This document shows positions 7,423 to 18,853 of a stretch of DNA of 64,000 nucleotides, in pieces. Position 1 is the first letter of the stretch. Every line of letters starts with the position of its first letter. The notes beneath the pieces were generated by a model that ran no database searches, was not told the origin of the DNA, and saw only the letters and a list, made by a program, of their open reading frames with translations. Position numbers and translations under genes: made by a program. The stretch comes from Pseudomonas sp. CHM02. Its GTDB lineage: Bacteria; Pseudomonadota; Gammaproteobacteria; Pseudomonadales; Pseudomonadaceae. The DNA lies in contig NZ_JFCA01000002.1 in assembly GCF_000612585.1 (NCBI RefSeq), forward strand, positions 62,001 through 126,000, written 5' to 3'.

Positions 7423-9470
7423 GCTGCCGCGTCCTCACTCAGGCCGCTGTGGCGCAAGAGTGCGTCAATCGACGGCGCACGTCCGCGGAAGTCGACGAAC
7501 AGCACCATTGGCTCCTGGGAACCGCCACGCGCCAGGATCGCCTCGCGGAAGGCACGGCCGGTCTCGGCATTGAGCACGCCGTCTTCCTCGAACTTGGAGA
7601 AGGCATCCGCCGACAGCACTTCGGCCCACTTGTAGCTGTAGTAACCCGCGGCATAACCACCGGCGAAGATGTGCGCAAAGCTGTTGGGGAAGCGGTTGTA
7701 GGCCGGCGGACGCATCACCGACACCTCATCGCGCACGCCTTCCAGCACCTGGGCCACGCTGCGGCCGTCACCGTGCGTGGCATGCAGTTCGAAGTCGAAC
7801 AGCGAGAATTCCAGCTGGCGCACCATCATCAGGCCGGACTGGAAATTCTTCGCCGCGAGCATTTTTTCCAGCAGGTCCTGCGGCAACGGCTCGCCGGTTT
7901 CATAGTGACCGGAGATCAGCGCCAGGCCTTCCGGCTCCCAGCACCAGTTCTCCATGAACTGGCTCGGCAGTTCCACCGCATCCCAGGCCACGCCGTTGAT
8001 GCCGGACACGCCAGCGTGCTCAACGCGGGTCAGCAAGTGGTGCAGGCCGTGGCCGAATTCGTGGAACAGCGTGGTGACTTCATCATGGGTCAGCAGGGCG
8101 GGCTTGCCGCTGTCGGCCGGGGTGAAGTTGCACACCAGGTTGGCCACCGGGCTTTGCAGCACGCCGTCGATGGTGCGACGACGGTCACGAGCGCCGTCCA
8201 TCCAGGCGCCGCCACGCTTGTTGGCGCGGGCGTAAAGGTCGAAGAAGAAGCGACCGACGTGCTGGCCGTTTTCCTTGATTTCAAACAGGCGGACATCCGG
8301 GTGCCAGGTGTCGAAGCCTTTCTGCTCGGCGATCTCGATGCCGTACAGGCGCTGCACAATGGCGAACAGGCCGCCCAGCACTTTGTCGATCGGGAAGTAG
8401 GCGCGCAGGGCTTCCTGGGACACGCTGTAGCGCTGCTCACGGAGTTTTTCGCCGTAGAAACCACTGTCCCAGCTTTGCAGGTCGGCGCAGCCTTGTTCAG
8501 CAGCGTAGGCCTTGAGCTGTTGCAGGTCCTGGGCGGCAAACGGCTTGCTGCGCTTGGCCAGGTCACGCAGGAAGCTCAGCACCTGGTCGCTGGACTCGGC
8601 CATTTTGGTGGCCAGGCTCAGTTCGGAGAACGACGCATAACCCAGCAGCTGAGCCAGCTCCTGACGCAGGTCGAGGATCTGTTCCATCACCGGGCCGTTA
8701 TCGTTCTGACCGGCATTCGGGCCTTGGTCCGACGCACGGGTGCAGTAGGCTGCGTAGACTTCTTCACGCAGGGCGCGATCCTGGGCGTAGGTCATCACCG
8801 CGTAGTAGCTGGGGAATTCCAGGGTGATCAGCCAGCCGTCGAGGCTTTTGGCCTGGGCCGCGGCAGCCATCTGCGCCTTGGCCGAGTCGGTCAGGCCGGC
8901 GAGGGTGGCCTCATCGGTCACGTGTTTGGTCCAGGCCTGGGTGGCGTCCAGCAACTGGTTGGAAAATTTGCTGCCCAACTCGGACAGTTTGCTCTGCACT
9001 TCGGCGTAGCGCTTTTGCTGCTCGGGCGGCAGATCGATGCCGGACAGGCGGAAGTCACGCAGCGAGTGTTCCAGGATGGTTTTTTGCGCCACGTCGAAGC
9101 CGGCGGCTTCCGGGCTGTTGGCCAGGGCTTCAAAGGCCTGGAACAGCGCGCGGTTCTGGCCCATCTCGGTGGAGTAGGCGCTCAACGCCGGCAGGCAGCC
9201 TTCATAGGCTTCGCGCAGTTCGGCGCTGTTGCACACGGCATTGAGGTGGCTGACCGGGCTCCAGGCAGCACCGAGGCGGTCATTCAGTTCGTCCATGGCC
9301 AGGACCAGGCCGGCCCACGTCGGATGTTTACCCTGGCTGTGCAGGATGCCTTCGATGGCAACGCGGTTGTCGGCGAGGATCTGTTCAATGGCCGGCTGCA
9401 CGTGCTCGGCACGGATCGCCGAGAACGGCGGCAGGTCGTAGGACTGCAGAAGAGGGTTGTTCGCGCTCAC
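7419..9470 (-). CDS. prlC: Oligopeptidase A (M3 family zinc metallopeptidase)
   Basis: This cytoplasmic oligopeptidase degrades short peptides, including cleaved signal peptides. The 683-residue protein has the M3 motif HEFGH within TTLFHEFGHGLHHLL. I choose the GTG at 9470 (protein start VSANNPLLQSYDLP) because this is where family homology starts and AAGG lies upstream; the frame stays open to 9533, but the extra 21 residues do not look like family sequence. It is divergent from the gamma-carbonic anhydrase gene, with about 100 bp between starts, and overlaps the yheV-like gene downstream. Confidence 0.94.
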   Translation of the reverse strand: MSANNPLLQSYDLPPFSAIRAEHVQPAIEQILADNRVAIEGILHSQGKHPTWAGLVLAMDELNDRLGAAWSPVSHLNAVCNSAELREAYEGCLPALSAYSTEMGQNRALFQAFEALANSPEAAGFDVAQKTILEHSLRDFRLSGIDLPPEQQKRYAEVQSKLSELGSKFSNQLLDATQAWTKHVTDEATLAGLTDSAKAQMAAAAQAKSLDGWLITLEFPSYYAVMTYAQDRALREEVYAAYCTRASDQGPNAGQNDNGPVMEQILDLRQELAQLLGYASFSELSLATKMAESSDQVLSFLRDLAKRSKPFAAQDLQQLKAYAAEQGCADLQSWDSGFYGEKLREQRYSVSQEALRAYFPIDKVLGGLFAIVQRLYGIEIAEQKGFDTWHPDVRLFEIKENGQHVGRFFFDLYARANKRGGAWMDGARDRRRTIDGVLQSPVANLVCNFTPADSGKPALLTHDEVTTLFHEFGHGLHHLLTRVEHAGVSGINGVAWDAVELPSQFMENWCWEPEGLALISGHYETGEPLPQDLLEKMLAAKNFQSGLMMVRQLEFSLFDFELHATHGDGRSVAQVLEGVRDEVSVMRPPAYNRFPNSFAHIFAGGYAAGYYSYKWAEVLSADAFSKFEEDGVLNAETGRAFREAILARGGSQEPMVLFVDFRGRAPSIDALLRHSGLSEDAAA

Positions 9471-9572
9471 GGTTGGCACCTTGGCTGAAGAAACATGTAA
9501 GAACAAAGATGGGGCCATCTTAATTACAATCAACGCCCACCGCAGCTATCAGCAGAAGAGAGAGAGGCTATC

Positions 9573-10115
9573 GTGACCCTTCGCACCTATCAGAACCACA
9601 CGCCAGCCCTGGGCGCCGGGGCTTTTGTCGATATTTCGGCGGTGGTGATCGGCGATGTCGAAATCGGCGCCGACAGCTCGGTCTGGCCACTGACCGTGAT
9701 TCGCGGCGACATGCACCGCATCCGCATCGGTGCGCGCACCAGCGTGCAGGACGGCTGTGTGCTGCACATCACCCATGCGGGCCCCTTCAACCCGGACGGT
9801 TTCCCGCTGTTGATCGGCGACGACGTGACCATCGCCCACAAGGTCATGCTACATGGCTGCACGGTGGGCAGCCGCATCCTGATCGGCATGGGCAGCATCG
9901 TGATGGACGGTGCCGTGGTGGAAGACGATGTGATCATCGGCGCCGGCAGCCTGGTGCCGCCGGGCAAGACACTCGAGAGCGGATTTTTGTACGTTGGCAG
10001 CCCGGTCAAACAGATCCGCCCACTGACTGACAAAGAGCGCGCCTTTTTCACCTACAGCGCCGCGAACTACGTGAAGCTCAAAGACCTGCACCTGGCTGAA
10101 GGATTCGACCGATGA
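9573..10115 (+). CDS. Gamma-class carbonic anhydrase family protein (YrdA-like)
   Basis: The 180-residue left-handed beta-helix protein shows hexapeptide-repeat periodicity across residues 15-150. Histidines in LHITHAG and in IAHKVMLHGC are at the positions of the gamma-class metal ligands. Many bacterial members show little or no anhydrase activity, so the reaction is not certain. It starts with GTG preceded by a purine-rich AGAGAGAGG. Its 3' end overlaps the following HAD gene by 4 bp (ATGA). Confidence 0.9.
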   Translation: MTLRTYQNHTPALGAGAFVDISAVVIGDVEIGADSSVWPLTVIRGDMHRIRIGARTSVQDGCVLHITHAGPFNPDGFPLLIGDDVTIAHKVMLHGCTVGSRILIGMGSIVMDGAVVEDDVIIGAGSLVPPGKTLESGFLYVGSPVKQIRPLTDKERAFFTYSAANYVKLKDLHLAEGFDR

Positions 10116-10771
10116 GCCTGCACTACCAAACCGTCCTGTTCGACCTGGACGGCACCCTCACCGACCCGCGCGAAGGCATCACCCGCTCGATCCAGTACGC
10201 CCTCGCCAAGCTCGGTATCGATGAACCGGACCTGACCAAACTCGAACACTTCATCGGCCCGCCCTTGCTGCAAGCGTTCATGCAGTTCTACGGCTTCGAC
10301 GAGGCCAAGGCCTGGGACGCGGTGAATTTCTATCGCGAGCGCTTCAAGGTCACTGGCCTGTATGAAAACCGTGTGTTCGACGGCGTGATGCCGCTGCTGG
10401 AAGACCTGAGCCGCCAAGGTCGCCAGCTGTACGTGGCGACGTCCAAACCGTGGGTGTTTGCCCGCGAGATCGCCCGGCATTTCGATTTCGCCAGGCACTT
10501 CAAGGTCATCTACGGCAGCGAACTGGACGGCACGCGCACCAACAAGGTCGAACTGATCGCTCACCTGATGAGCGAGGAAGGTCTGGAACCAGCCACCACC
10601 CTGATGATTGGTGATCGCAAGCATGACCTGATCGGCGCGCGCAGCAATGGGCTGGATTCGGCGGCGGTGGGGTATGGGTTTGGCAGTTTTGAAGAGTTGA
10701 ATGCCGAGGCGCCGACCTGGCATTTCGAGACGTTGGCGCAGATGCATCAGGCATTTTTGCAGCAGCCTTGA
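10112..10771 (+). CDS. HAD superfamily hydrolase (Gph/PGP-like)
   Basis: The 219-residue phosphatase-like protein carries HAD motif I FDLDGTLTD with nucleophile Asp11 and acid/base Asp13, motif II in VATSKPW, and motif IV in MIGDRKHDLIGA. A helical cap lies between motifs I and II, as in phosphoglycolate phosphatases. The natural substrate cannot be told from sequence. It is coupled by a 4-bp overlap to the gamma-carbonic anhydrase gene and is followed by a REP doublet. Confidence 0.9.
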   Translation: MSLHYQTVLFDLDGTLTDPREGITRSIQYALAKLGIDEPDLTKLEHFIGPPLLQAFMQFYGFDEAKAWDAVNFYRERFKVTGLYENRVFDGVMPLLEDLSRQGRQLYVATSKPWVFAREIARHFDFARHFKVIYGSELDGTRTNKVELIAHLMSEEGLEPATTLMIGDRKHDLIGARSNGLDSAAVGYGFGSFEELNAEAPTWHFETLAQMHQAFLQQP

Positions 10772-10777
10772 GACCGC

Positions 10778-10843
10778 TATCGCCGGCAAGCCGGCTCCTA
10801 CAATGATCGCGAAAACCCCGTAGGAGCCGGCTTGCCGGCGATA
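10778..10843. repeat. REP doublet between convergent genes
   Basis: TATCGCCGGCAAGCCGGCTC-type palindrome at 10778-10801 is paired in inverted orientation with 10820-10843, 18 nt apart. The pair fills the 77-bp space between the convergent HAD and aminopeptidase genes. It could form one large hairpin and limit read-through from both sides (inference). Confidence 0.85.
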
Positions 10844-10848
10844 GGTCC

Positions 10849-11892
10849 CTAACGTCTAACGCCCTCCAACTGCTTCAACGCCGCCTTGCGCTGCTCCACC
10901 GGCAACCCTCCCAACTTCTCCACGGCCGTATAAAACCTCACCCAATCCCCACCTTCCTGCGCAAACAACGCGGCAAACGCCGGCACCCACTGGTCGTACA
11001 GCCCGAACGGCAACAGCCGCGCATTGTTCATGGGCTGGTTGATCCAAGCGTCATACCGCTTATCGCCGCCCCACTGGCTCTCGCGCAGCTGCCGATAATC
11101 GCTGCGCATACGCTCGAACTGCGCCGCCTTGGCCTGGCGCATCGCATCCGCCGGCAAAGGCTGCGCGTACAACACTTGCAGGCGTTGACGGGTATCGAGG
11201 ACCAGTTGGATAAATTGATCACGCTGCTTCGACGTCGACCGGCTATCCGGCGCCAAACCCCGCGCCGCACGCCATTGCCGGGTACCTTCCTGCTCAACGA
11301 AATTGGCAAACGACTCGTTGAACTCGGTATCGTCCTTCACATAGAAACGCTGGTGCGCCAGTTCATGGAAAATCAGCGTGGCCAGGCGCTCATCGCCCCA
11401 GTTCATCATTGAATTCATGATCGGGTCGTTGAACCAGCCCAAGGTGGAATAGGCCTCGACACCGCCGATCGATACGTCCATGCCCCGCTGTCTCAACAAC
11501 GCAGCTTCGCCGCGCGCCGCGCCCTGGTTGTAGTAACCGCGATACGCCACACAGCCGGCGATGGGGAAGCAATGGGTTTCGGGGGCCAGGGAAAATTCCT
11601 GCGTGGCGAAGACGTTCCAGACCACGTAAGGCCGGCCAATATCGGCGTACAACCTGTAACTCTGGTTGTCGGGAAGGTGCAGGTGTTCACTGGCGAACGT
11701 GCGCGCCTTTTGCGATTGCACCAGATGCTCGCGCAATAACGCGGGGCGGGACGGGTCGGCAATGACCTGCGCCACCGGCTCCCGGGCCCGTAGCAATTGC
11801 CACTGACCACTGGCCAACTGGCCGTAATAATTGACACTGGAGCAGCCGCTGAGCAGCACAACCATCAACCCTGGAAAAAAACGCCTGACCAT
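10849..11892 (-). CDS. PF10023-family aminopeptidase, putative lipoprotein
   Basis: The 347-residue protein starts with a lipoprotein signal peptide with lipobox LLSG-Cys17, so it is likely anchored in the outer membrane. The zinc peptidase motif HELAH is followed by a glutamate in FNESFANFVE about 20 residues later, the gluzincin pattern. The family is annotated as aminopeptidase; substrates are unknown. I place the start at 11892 because it directly precedes the signal peptide; the open frame reaches 12036 but the extra 48 residues overlap the divergent lipoprotein gene and hold no signal. Confidence 0.88.
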   Translation of the reverse strand: MVRRFFPGLMVVLLSGCSSVNYYGQLASGQWQLLRAREPVAQVIADPSRPALLREHLVQSQKARTFASEHLHLPDNQSYRLYADIGRPYVVWNVFATQEFSLAPETHCFPIAGCVAYRGYYNQGAARGEAALLRQRGMDVSIGGVEAYSTLGWFNDPIMNSMMNWGDERLATLIFHELAHQRFYVKDDTEFNESFANFVEQEGTRQWRAARGLAPDSRSTSKQRDQFIQLVLDTRQRLQVLYAQPLPADAMRQAKAAQFERMRSDYRQLRESQWGGDKRYDAWINQPMNNARLLPFGLYDQWVPAFAALFAQEGGDWVRFYTAVEKLGGLPVEQRKAALKQLEGVRR

Positions 11893-12034
11893 GCCCCGAC
11901 CGCTCCTGGGTAATTTGCTCGCCAGACTATCGTGCCTACGCGGAATTTTTCCATGGCATGACGTGTTTATACTCATAGGGAGTCTGCTGCCGTCGGCGCC
12001 AGGCTCAATTCTCTCCTTCCGTTGAGTGCCTGCC

Positions 12035-12457
12035 ATGCGTCAGCTCTTGTTTCCCGTCGCCGCCCTGTTCCTCAGTGCCTGCACCACCACCCCAGTGCCA
12101 CCGGTGGACCCGCAGCAGGCCTGGGTCGATTTCACCACACCGACGCCGGGCTCGAAACTGGTGATGGCGCAGCGCCTGGACGGCCAGAACCTGAATGACG
12201 GACGCTTCTTCCAGTTTCCGCCCGGCCATCATGAACTGATGGTGCGTTTCGACTTTGAAGTCCCGGCGGGTGGCGGTTTGGGCGGGCTGAGCCAGATGAT
12301 GTACCGCACCTGCTTCATGACCCTGGAATACGACCACTTCCAGGCCGGCCAGCGTTATGTGCTGGAAGGGCGCTCACTGGCCTTCACACCCAATATCCGG
12401 CTGTATGACTCGGCGCGTCAGTTGCTTGCGGAAGAACGCAGCGTCAACTGCATCTGA
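12035..12457 (+). CDS. Small putative lipoprotein, PA0063-like
   Basis: This 140-residue protein begins MRQLLFPVAALFLSACTTT, a lipoprotein signal with lipobox LSA-Cys16. The rest is a beta-rich domain with two cysteines (TCFMTLE and the C-terminal SVNCI). No function is recognisable. The ATG at 12035 is chosen over GTG at 12026 because it starts the signal peptide. It is divergent from the aminopeptidase lipoprotein gene and convergent with the DUF1161 gene, to which it is directly adjacent. Confidence 0.78.
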   Translation: MRQLLFPVAALFLSACTTTPVPPVDPQQAWVDFTTPTPGSKLVMAQRLDGQNLNDGRFFQFPPGHHELMVRFDFEVPAGGGLGGLSQMMYRTCFMTLEYDHFQAGQRYVLEGRSLAFTPNIRLYDSARQLLAEERSVNCI

Positions 12458-12697
12458 TCAGTCGTTGTTCTTCTGGTAGATGATGGCCTTGGTGCCGTTC
12501 TCACAGCTGCCGACGACCATGGCGACGTCGTGCTTGTCGGCTTCTTCCTTGCTGACGATTTCCAGGGTGTAGGACGGAACCGCGTTAGCCTGGATCTTGA
12601 CCTCGATCTCCTTCCTGAGCTCTTCGCAGTCTTTGGGTGCGGCCACAGCCGACGTGGCCAATACACCGCAGATGATTGCCAAGGCAAAACGTTTCAT
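12458..12697 (-). CDS. DUF1161 periplasmic protein, copy 1
   Basis: The 79-residue protein has a signal peptide (MKRFALAIICGVLATSAVAA) and a short mature domain with two cysteines (DCEEL and GSCENG), consistent with one disulfide in the periplasm. It belongs to DUF1161; the role is unknown. A paralogue lies at 14626-14853 with the same layout, suggesting an old duplication. Its stop abuts the stop of the lipoprotein gene on the other strand. Confidence 0.82.
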   Translation of the reverse strand: MKRFALAIICGVLATSAVAAPKDCEELRKEIEVKIQANAVPSYTLEIVSKEEADKHDVAMVVGSCENGTKAIIYQKNND

Positions 12698-12819
12698 GTG
12701 TGAAGCTCCCTGAATGCATTGCGCACGGGTGTACGCCTAGGCTGCATGGTAATAGGACCACACTTACAAAACACGAGTTCTGATTTGGAGCAGATGTTTT
12801 AGCCACCCCCAAAACCACT

Positions 12820-12900
12820 GTAGGAGCTGGCTTGCCAGCGATGACGACCTCAAAAACCATGTAAATCTAAGGGCCTCATCGCCGGCAAGCCGGCTCCTAC
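12820..12900. repeat. REP doublet
   Basis: GTAGGAGCTGGCTTGCCAGC at 12820-12843 is inverted relative to 12878-12900 (ATCGCCGGCAAGCCGGCTCC). The 34-nt inner segment is not shared with other doublets here. It lies in the 216-bp space between DUF1161 copy 1 and osmC, downstream of osmC. Confidence 0.83.
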
Positions 12901-12913
12901 CGGTTTAGCGGTG

Positions 12914-13345
12914 TCAGTTTACGAGCGTGGCATCCAGGCTGATTTTTGCATTCAGCACCTTGGACACCGGGCACCCTTCCTTGGCCTTTTTGCTCAGCTC
13001 ATCGAACTGCGCCTGGCTTGCGCCCGGAATCTTGGCCTTGAGGATCAGGTGCACCGCAGTGATCGCGAAACCACCGTCGATCTGCTCCAGGGTCACTTCA
13101 GCCTGGGTATCGATGCTGTCAGCCTTGAGCCCGGCGTCGCCGAGAATCATGGAAAACGCCATGGAGAAACAGCCCGCATGGGCTGCACCGATCAATTCTT
13201 CCGGGTTGGTGCCCTTGCCGCCTTCGAAACGGGCCTTGAAGCCGTAGGGCGCTTCGCGCAGTACGCCGGTTTCCGTGGAAATGGAACCCAGGCCAGTCTT
13301 CAGGTCACCTTCCCAATGCGCGGATGCTTTTTTAACGATACTCAT
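12914..13345 (-). CDS. osmC: OsmC family peroxiredoxin
   Basis: The 143-residue cytoplasmic protein has the length and the two reactive cysteines of OsmC-type organic hydroperoxide reductases, in HAGCFSMAFS and in KEGCPVSKVL. It reduces organic hydroperoxides with a thiol donor. The start at 13345 (MSIVKKASAHWEGDL) matches the family N-terminus and has GGAGACC upstream; the frame extends to 13414 without family sequence. OsmC genes are commonly osmotically and stationary-phase induced; no operator could be identified here. Confidence 0.92.
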   Translation of the reverse strand: MSIVKKASAHWEGDLKTGLGSISTETGVLREAPYGFKARFEGGKGTNPEELIGAAHAGCFSMAFSMILGDAGLKADSIDTQAEVTLEQIDGGFAITAVHLILKAKIPGASQAQFDELSKKAKEGCPVSKVLNAKISLDATLVN

Positions 13346-13563
13346 AGCGGTCTCCTCGAACGGTGGTTTTGCGTCAGTAAGGGTTCTGAGGATAGACCGC
13401 CTGGCAAAGTTCATCTTGTCGGAGAAACCTAGCGATCCAGTAGGAAATTTCCACTCCCACTATTGAATCTCGGGTATATGCCCTCATTGCATAGACCATG
13501 CACATGAAGCGGCAGGTTTTGGTTCGTCTGAAAAGCCTGCGGCCCCCTTGGAGAAGCAGGCTT

Positions 13564-14565
<1,002 letters not shown>

Positions 14566-14577
14566 ACCCCTCAGGCG

Positions 14578-14610
14578 AAAAAAACCGACGCGCTTGCGTC
14601 GGTTTTTTAT
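14578..14610. terminator. Bidirectional rho-independent terminator
   Basis: The perfect stem ACCGACGC/GCGTCGGT is flanked by an A run on the left and a T run on the right, and so works in both directions. It separates the convergent LLM oxidoreductase and DUF1161 copy 2 genes. Confidence 0.93.
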
Positions 14611-14625
14611 GTCTGCAACACGGGA

Positions 14626-14853
14626 TTAACCGCGCTTGTAGGCAATTTCCTTGGTACCCGCTTCGCAGCTGCCGACCACCGTGTGATCGCTCGGCGCAGC
14701 GCCTTTATCCACCACTTCCAGCGAATAACCCGAAGCGCCCTTGGCGTCGATTTTCGCTGCAATTTCGCTTTTCAGCTCTTCACAAGGCTTGCCCGCCGCC
14801 AGGGCTGTGCCTGCAATGCTCAACAAACCTACCGCTAACAGGAACTTCTTCAT
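14626..14853 (-). CDS. DUF1161 periplasmic protein, copy 2
   Basis: The 75-residue protein has signal peptide MKKFLLAVGLLSIAGTALAA and a mature domain with two cysteines (PCEELKSEI and GSCEAG). It is clearly related to the protein at 12458-12697: the E-L-K/R-x-E-I segment and the VVGSCE-x-GTK segment align without long gaps. The function is unknown. The gene ends 16 bp from the shared terminator. Confidence 0.83.
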   Translation of the reverse strand: MKKFLLAVGLLSIAGTALAAGKPCEELKSEIAAKIDAKGASGYSLEVVDKGAAPSDHTVVGSCEAGTKEIAYKRG

Positions 14854-14885
14854 CCGTTACTTTCCTTGCGCTGATCGAATAGAGC

Positions 14886-14910
14886 GTGCCGACGCTTGTG
14901 GCGTCGGCAC
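14886..14910. other. Perfect hairpin between dodecin and DUF1161 genes
   Basis: GTGCCGACGC and GCGTCGGCAC form a perfect 10-bp stem with a 5-nt loop. No T tract follows on either strand, so it may be a weak terminator for dodecin, an mRNA 5' structure for DUF1161 copy 2, or neither. Confidence 0.6.
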
Positions 14911-14968
14911 CCATTGGTTGTAGCGCAGGTTATGGCAATCGGCCAGTCGGCAAGTTCAACCGATGTGA

Positions 14969-15184
14969 TCAACTACTGGCAATTCGGAACCCCACTTTGA
15001 GGGTGACCTGGAAGTGCGCCGCCTTGCCGTCCTTGATGTGACCACGGGTTTCAGTCACCTCGAACCATTCCAAGTGCTTGATGCTCTTGTTGGCCTCGGC
15101 CAGGGCATTGTTGATCGCGTCTTCGATGCTGGAGGTGGACGAGCCCACCAGTTCGACTTTCTTGTAGGTGTGATGATCACTCAT
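14969..15184 (-). CDS. Dodecin, flavin-binding storage protein
   Basis: The 71-residue protein matches the dodecin family: VELVGSSTSSIEDAINNAL, then a helix, then WFEVTETRGHI with the flavin-stacking tryptophan, and FQVTLKVGFRI at the C-terminus. Dodecins form hollow dodecamers that bind FMN or FAD dimers and buffer free flavin. Size and motifs fit fully. GGAGAA lies just upstream of the ATG. Confidence 0.92.
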   Translation of the reverse strand: MSDHHTYKKVELVGSSTSSIEDAINNALAEANKSIKHLEWFEVTETRGHIKDGKAAHFQVTLKVGFRIASS

Positions 15185-15340
15185 GGCAGTTCTCCTAAGG
15201 GTCGTTAAGCAAGCGTAGCAGTCAATGTTCGTAATGCTTCTGGCGACCGTTCCTACCCGAAAGTTCAGATTTACTGCACTTTCTGAAACGCGCGCAGTCG
15301 GTATCTACACACGCCACTCAATCATTTCAGGAGAGTCCAC

Positions 15341-15667
15341 ATGGCCAACACTTCTTTACGCAAAGCGTCGCTGGAAAGCATGGAAGCCGAGATTTCGAGC
15401 CTGCTCAAGTCCCTTGAGAGCCTCAAGGACGATGCGTCCGACGAGTCGCGCAAAACGCTGAAGGCCCTGAAAAGCAATGCCGAGAATGCCCTCAAGCACT
15501 CCCGTCATCTGATCAGCGATGCCTACGAAGAAAGCAAAGTCAAAATCCGCGAAACCGGTGTTGCAACCCGGGATTACGCACAAGAGCACCCATGGACCAC
15601 AGCCGGCGTCGCTGTAGGTGCATTGGGTCTGCTGGCAGCCTACCTGCTGTGCAAACGCGGTGACTGA
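15341..15667 (+). CDS. DUF883 family protein (ElaB/YqjD-like)
   Basis: The 108-residue protein is mostly a charged amphipathic helix with coiled-coil character, followed by the DUF883 signature RDYAQEHPWTTAGVAVG and a C-terminal transmembrane helix (about 87-103). Relatives in E. coli (ElaB, YqjD, YgaM) are tail-anchored inner-membrane proteins that bind ribosomes in stationary phase. An AGGAGAG ribosome site precedes the ATG. The specific role here is inferred from the family. Confidence 0.88.
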   Translation: MANTSLRKASLESMEAEISSLLKSLESLKDDASDESRKTLKALKSNAENALKHSRHLISDAYEESKVKIRETGVATRDYAQEHPWTTAGVAVGALGLLAAYLLCKRGD

Positions 15668-15672
15668 TGGTT

Positions 15673-16572
15673 TTACCGGCCAGGCTGGCGCAACAGCTCA
15701 GCCTTGAGCCACTGCGCCAGTTGCCCGGCGCGCCCGTCTGCGGCGCGCTTGGGCAGCCACAATGCCAGGTGCGCCGGGGTTTCACTGAAACCCCACGGCG
15801 CCACCAGGCGACCCGCTCGCAGGTCCTCTGCCACCAGCGGCTCGGGTGCGATCGCCACACCCAATCCTGCCACCGCCGCCTCCAGCAAATAATACAAATG
15901 CTCGAACCCCTGGCCGTGTTTCAGCGCGCCGGGCTCAATCCCATGTTGCTGTGCCCAGCTGGGCCAGGCTTGCGGGCGCGAGGTGGTGTGCAACAACGCT
16001 TCGCTACACAAGGCGTGGGCGGGGGCCTGGCGCAAGCGCTCATAGCCGGCAAACCGTGGGCTCATCACCGGGCCAATGCGCTCGCTGGCCAATTCATACA
16101 CCTGCATGTCCGCGGGCCATGGCGGCTCGGCGAACACCAGCAGGGCGTCGAGACCGGGGCGCCGGGGGTCCAGATCACCGTCACCCGCCGACAAGTGCAG
16201 GCGTAGATCCGGCAGGTCCGCGTTCAAGCGGCCCAGGCGCGGGATCAACCAGCGCGCCAGCAAGCTGCCCGAGCACCCCAGCACGAACGGCGCGTCGGCG
16301 CTGCGTTGGGTGAGTTCGGCGCACACATCCCTTAACCGCTCGAACGCCTCGGCGCTGGCATCGCGCAAACGAACGCCGGCATCTGTGAGTTTAAGGCCGC
16401 GACCATCCTTGGCGAACAAACTCACGCCCAAGTGCTCCTCCAGCACCTTCAACTGCCGGCTGACAGCACCGTGGGTCACGTGCAATTGCTCGGCAGCCTG
16501 GCTGACGCTGTTGAGGCGCGCGGTGGCTTCAAAGGCGCGCAAGGCATTGAGGGGCGGGAGGTCTCGGCTCAT
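15673..16572 (-). CDS. trpI: LysR-type transcriptional activator of trpBA
   Basis: The 299-residue LysR regulator has an N-terminal helix-turn-helix (about 20-45: [21 protein letters not shown]) and a C-terminal ligand-binding domain. It is transcribed divergently from trpB with 110 bp between starts, the arrangement known for TrpI in Pseudomonas, where indoleglycerol phosphate acts as inducer and TrpI binds the shared intergenic region. The identification rests on this arrangement plus family match. Confidence 0.9.
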   Translation of the reverse strand: MSRDLPPLNALRAFEATARLNSVSQAAEQLHVTHGAVSRQLKVLEEHLGVSLFAKDGRGLKLTDAGVRLRDASAEAFERLRDVCAELTQRSADAPFVLGCSGSLLARWLIPRLGRLNADLPDLRLHLSAGDGDLDPRRPGLDALLVFAEPPWPADMQVYELASERIGPVMSPRFAGYERLRQAPAHALCSEALLHTTSRPQAWPSWAQQHGIEPGALKHGQGFEHLYYLLEAAVAGLGVAIAPEPLVAEDLRAGRLVAPWGFSETPAHLALWLPKRAADGRAGQLAQWLKAELLRQPGR

Positions 16573-16591
16573 CTGTGAGTTTTCCTGACAG
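16573..16591. promoter_or_regulatory. Candidate TrpI operator
   Basis: CTGT-N11-ACAG is an imperfect dyad of the LysR T-N11-A type right at the trpI start codon in the 110-bp trpI-trpB intergenic region. The position fits a primary site that also represses trpI. I could not verify a second site nearer the trpB promoter. Confidence 0.45.
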
Positions 16592-16622
16592 GTTACAGCG
16601 ATCTTATCGGTTTTCAGCGTAG

Positions 16623-17908
<1,286 letters not shown>

Positions 17909-17909
<1 letters not shown>

Positions 17910-18718
17910 TGAGCCGCCTGCAAACCCGCTTCGCTCAGCTTAAAGAACAAAACCGCGCCGCCCTGGTGACTTTCGTCACCGCCGGCGACCCGGGTTATGA
18001 CACCTCGCTGGCGATCCTCAAGGGCTTGCCAGCCGCCGGCGCCGACGTGATCGAGTTGGGCATGCCTTTCACCGATCCAATGGCGGACGGCCCGGCGATC
18101 CAACTGGCCAACATCCGCGCACTGGCCGCCAAGCAGAACCTGCTGAAAACCCTGCAGATGGTCCGCGAGTTCCGCAAGGACAACAACGACACGCCGCTGG
18201 TGTTGATGGGTTACTTCAACCCGATCCACAAATACGGCGTGCCGCAATTCATTGCCGATGCCAAGGACGCCGGGGTCGACGGCCTGATCGTGGTCGACAT
18301 GCCGCCCGAGCATAACGGCGAACTGTGCGATCCGGCCCAGGCGGCCGGTATCGACTTTATCCGCCTGACCACGCCGACCACTGACGATGTGCGCTTGCCG
18401 ACCGTGCTCAACGGCAGCTCGGGCTTTGTGTATTACGTGTCGGTGGCCGGCGTGACCGGTGCCGGCGCCGCGACGCTGGAGCACGTCGAAGAAGCCGTGA
18501 CCCGCCTGCGCCGCCATACCGACCTGCCGATCAGCATCGGTTTTGGTATCCGCACCCCGGAACAAGCGGCGGCCATCGCCCGCCTGGCTGACGGCGTCGT
18601 CGTAGGTTCGGCACTGATCGACCATATCGCCAATGCCAAGAATGACCAGCAAGCCATCGACGGCGTGTTGAGCTTGTGTGCGGCATTGTCGGAAGGCGTT
18701 CGTAACGCGCGTAAGTAA
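17909..18718 (+). CDS. trpA: Tryptophan synthase alpha chain
   Basis: The 269-residue TIM-barrel subunit cleaves indole-3-glycerol phosphate to indole, which is channelled to TrpB. The catalytic residues Glu49 (VIELG) and Asp60 (DPMADGP) are at the exact canonical numbers. GGAGAAAC precedes the start, which overlaps the trpB stop. A strong terminator follows about 75 bp downstream. Confidence 0.97.
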
Positions 18719-18794
18719 GGGCCCCGTAAGCAGTAGGTAAAGTTCCTGATACAGAGGAATCAACCCGCCCGGGCACGGCCTAAACAGCAAGACC

Positions 18795-18831
18795 AAGGGA
18801 TTTCGAGCCTCGTTCGAAATCCCTTTTTTTG
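18795..18831 (+). terminator. Rho-independent terminator of trpBA
   Basis: AAGGGATTTCGA and TCGAAATCCCTT form a 12-bp stem with a 6-nt loop, followed by a run of T. It ends the trpBA transcript before the next gene on the same strand. Confidence 0.93.
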
Positions 18832-18853
18832 TGTGTGCCCTGAGGAATACCCG